From Microcoleus sp. FACHB-DQ6 (GTDB lineage: Bacteria > Cyanobacteriota > Cyanobacteriia > Cyanobacteriales > Microcoleaceae), in NCBI GenBank assembly GCA_014695175.1, contig JACJNV010000363.1, positions 1 through 62,546 on the forward strand: a stretch of 62,546 bases of DNA. Direction: 5' to 3'. Position numbers and translations under genes: made by a program. Shown in pieces: positions 61,604-62,546 of the stretch. Below the pieces are notes generated by a model. That model searched no databases. It was not told the origin of the DNA and worked only from the letters and a program-made list of their open reading frames with translations. The number at the start of each line of letters is the position of its first letter. Within the stretch, counting starts at the first letter, position 1.

Positions 61604-62416
61604 TTACGATATACTATTGAATAGGGCTTGTTTAAATTCCGCTGCACTTTTATAATAAATTTCAGGATTGTCAATTAAAGCGCGATCGATAACTGTGGCT
61701 AGGGGTTGAGGAATCGCATAAGTGCGATCGCCCACCGGCACCACATCATTTTGCAAAACCGCCAAAAACGGGTCTTGATCCTGCAAATTTCGCGGGGAAT
61801 ATCCCGTTATCATCACATACAAACAAGCCGCCGCCGCCCCAACCTCAACCTCTGGTTTCGCATACTTATAATTTACTACCTGCTGTCGCGACATAAAATA
61901 CGGCGTGCCCACAAGATTACCAGTCATCGTTTGCCCGCTTAAACCCGCTTGGTCAAAAGCCTTTGCTAACCCATAATCCCCAATTTTGGCAACTTGTTTC
62001 CCTCCCACATCCGCCAGAGAAATATTCTCAGGCTTCAAATCCCGGTGAATCAAACCCCGTCCTTTTGCAAAACTACCATCAGCCAATCTGACATTGGGAA
62101 TTTCTGCATTATGGGTGTAAGTCAAACCCTCTAAAACTTGCAAAATAATAGCCACAGCCTCACCACTCGGCAAAGTGCTGAAACCGCGTTTTTCCATCAA
62201 ATCCACAACACTGCCGCCGTCGCAGTATTCCATCGTGAAAAAGAAAGTTTCATCAGCATAACCAAACTCTTTTAATCCTACCACATTGGGATGTTTTAAA
62301 ACTTTTATATTTTCAACTTCCCGCAAAAACCAATTAACAGCCCGCTGATTTGCCGCTACTTTTGGCAGCATCACTTTCAGCGCAACTTGTTCGTTAGTTT
62401 GTTTGTGGCGCGCCAA
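61604..62416 (-). CDS. Ser/Thr protein kinase, 5' end not recognised (truncated?)
   Basis: The frame encodes most of a Hanks-type kinase: VALKVMLPK (beta3 Lys), GLIHRDLKPENISL, IGDYGLAKAF (DYG instead of DFG), GTPYFMSRQQV and a C-lobe ending LFNSIS. No ATG exists near the N-terminus; the first codon here is TTG. Upstream in frame lies CSRFSLVYLARHK, part of the Gly-rich loop strand, which is cut off by a stop at 62459-62461. The normal first beta strand is therefore missing. Either the start is a rare codon, giving an incomplete ATP loop, or the gene was broken by rearrangement. DYG is seen in some active bacterial kinases, so it does not settle activity. Confidence 0.7.
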   Translation of the reverse strand: MARHKQTNEQVALKVMLPKVAANQRAVNWFLREVENIKVLKHPNVVGLKEFGYADETFFFTMEYCDGGSVVDLMEKRGFSTLPSGEAVAIILQVLEGLTYTHNAEIPNVRLADGSFAKGRGLIHRDLKPENISLADVGGKQVAKIGDYGLAKAFDQAGLSGQTMTGNLVGTPYFMSRQQVVNYKYAKPEVEVGAAAACLYVMITGYSPRNLQDQDPFLAVLQNDVVPVGDRTYAIPQPLATVIDRALIDNPEIYYKSAAEFKQALFNSIS

Positions 62417-62467
62417 ATAAACTAAACTAAAACGGGAGCATCCCGGTTTTGTAAATGGTTAAAAGTA

Positions 62468-62535
62468 TGATAAGAGCCAAAAGTTTTCGCCCTGCGCTAT
62501 ATGATAGAACGCAAAAGTTTCGCCCGCGTGCTAAG
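62468..62535. repeat. Two tandem copies of an about 32-bp motif
   Basis: TGATAAGAGCCAAAAGTTTT (from about 62468) and TGATAGAACGCAAAAGTTTC (from about 62501) start two similar units that continue CGCCC. They sit just upstream of the broken 5' end of the kinase gene, where its normal N-terminus would be. Confidence 0.6.
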
Positions 62536-62546
62536 CGCACTGGCTT

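Overview
The window looks like the chromosome of a filamentous, motile cyanobacterium of the Oscillatoria/Microcoleus type. The grounds are dense HIP1-like GCGATCGC octamers, heptanucleotide tandem repeats (STRRs), an hps hormogonium-polysaccharide locus, a SmtA/SmtB metallothionein pair, and large multi-PAS sensor kinases. No rRNA, tRNA or CRISPR array was seen. The genus is inference; nothing in the window fixes it.

Layout. 1-9.2 kb: hps cluster on the minus strand (giant HpsA, pseudopilins HpsB and HpsC, then two GspH/FimT-type pseudopilins separated by a Uma2 nuclease-like gene). 9.2-11.4 kb: repeat-rich DNA around a sulfotransferase gene. 11.4-12.7 kb: a DAHP synthase gene preceded by what read as two consecutive aromatic leader peptides, each followed by a terminator hairpin (tandem transcription attenuators). 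12.8-22.1 kb: a metal-homeostasis island with an HMA protein, divergent smtB/smtA with a 12-2-12 operator, divergent znuA / znuC-znuB with a Zur-like box, a WD40 protein, a Zur-box COG0523 GTPase, and a second COG0523 GTPase lying downstream of a cobalamin riboswitch and a DUF1636 gene. 22.4-28.5 kb: two tandem Ser/Thr kinases, a pilin-like G/H protein, clpX and cynS. 28.9-30.5 kb: a STAS-type regulator and a frameshifted IS200/IS605-type tnpB. 30.8-36.5 kb: two sensor kinases. 36.5-41.2 kb: VOC protein, a 37-aa membrane ORF, glutathione peroxidase, two PRC/DUF2382 proteins, DUF1499. 41.2-51.4 kb: one minus-strand run of signalling genes (1316-aa hybrid kinase, REC-kinase, response regulator, hybrid kinase, REC-GAF-adenylate cyclase), with overlapping or nearly touching ends. 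51.9-57.8 kb: GHL10 glycoside hydrolase-like protein and a Ski2-like helicase. 58-62.5 kb: a Cache-HAMP adenylate cyclase lying between a 5' fragment and a full copy of an M14/AstE-like peptidase gene, then a Ser/Thr kinase with no recognisable 5' end.

How it fits together. Zinc supply (ZnuABC, Zur-type COG0523), zinc storage (SmtA) and zinc sensing (SmtB) sit in one block. The signalling run could feed phosphorelay input into cAMP production, and two separate cyclase genes share paralogous modules with it. The tandem attenuators would tie DAHP synthase transcription to charging of Tyr, Phe and Trp tRNAs. The intergenic DNA is full of modular palindromic repeats whose stems differ between copies but stay self-complementary.
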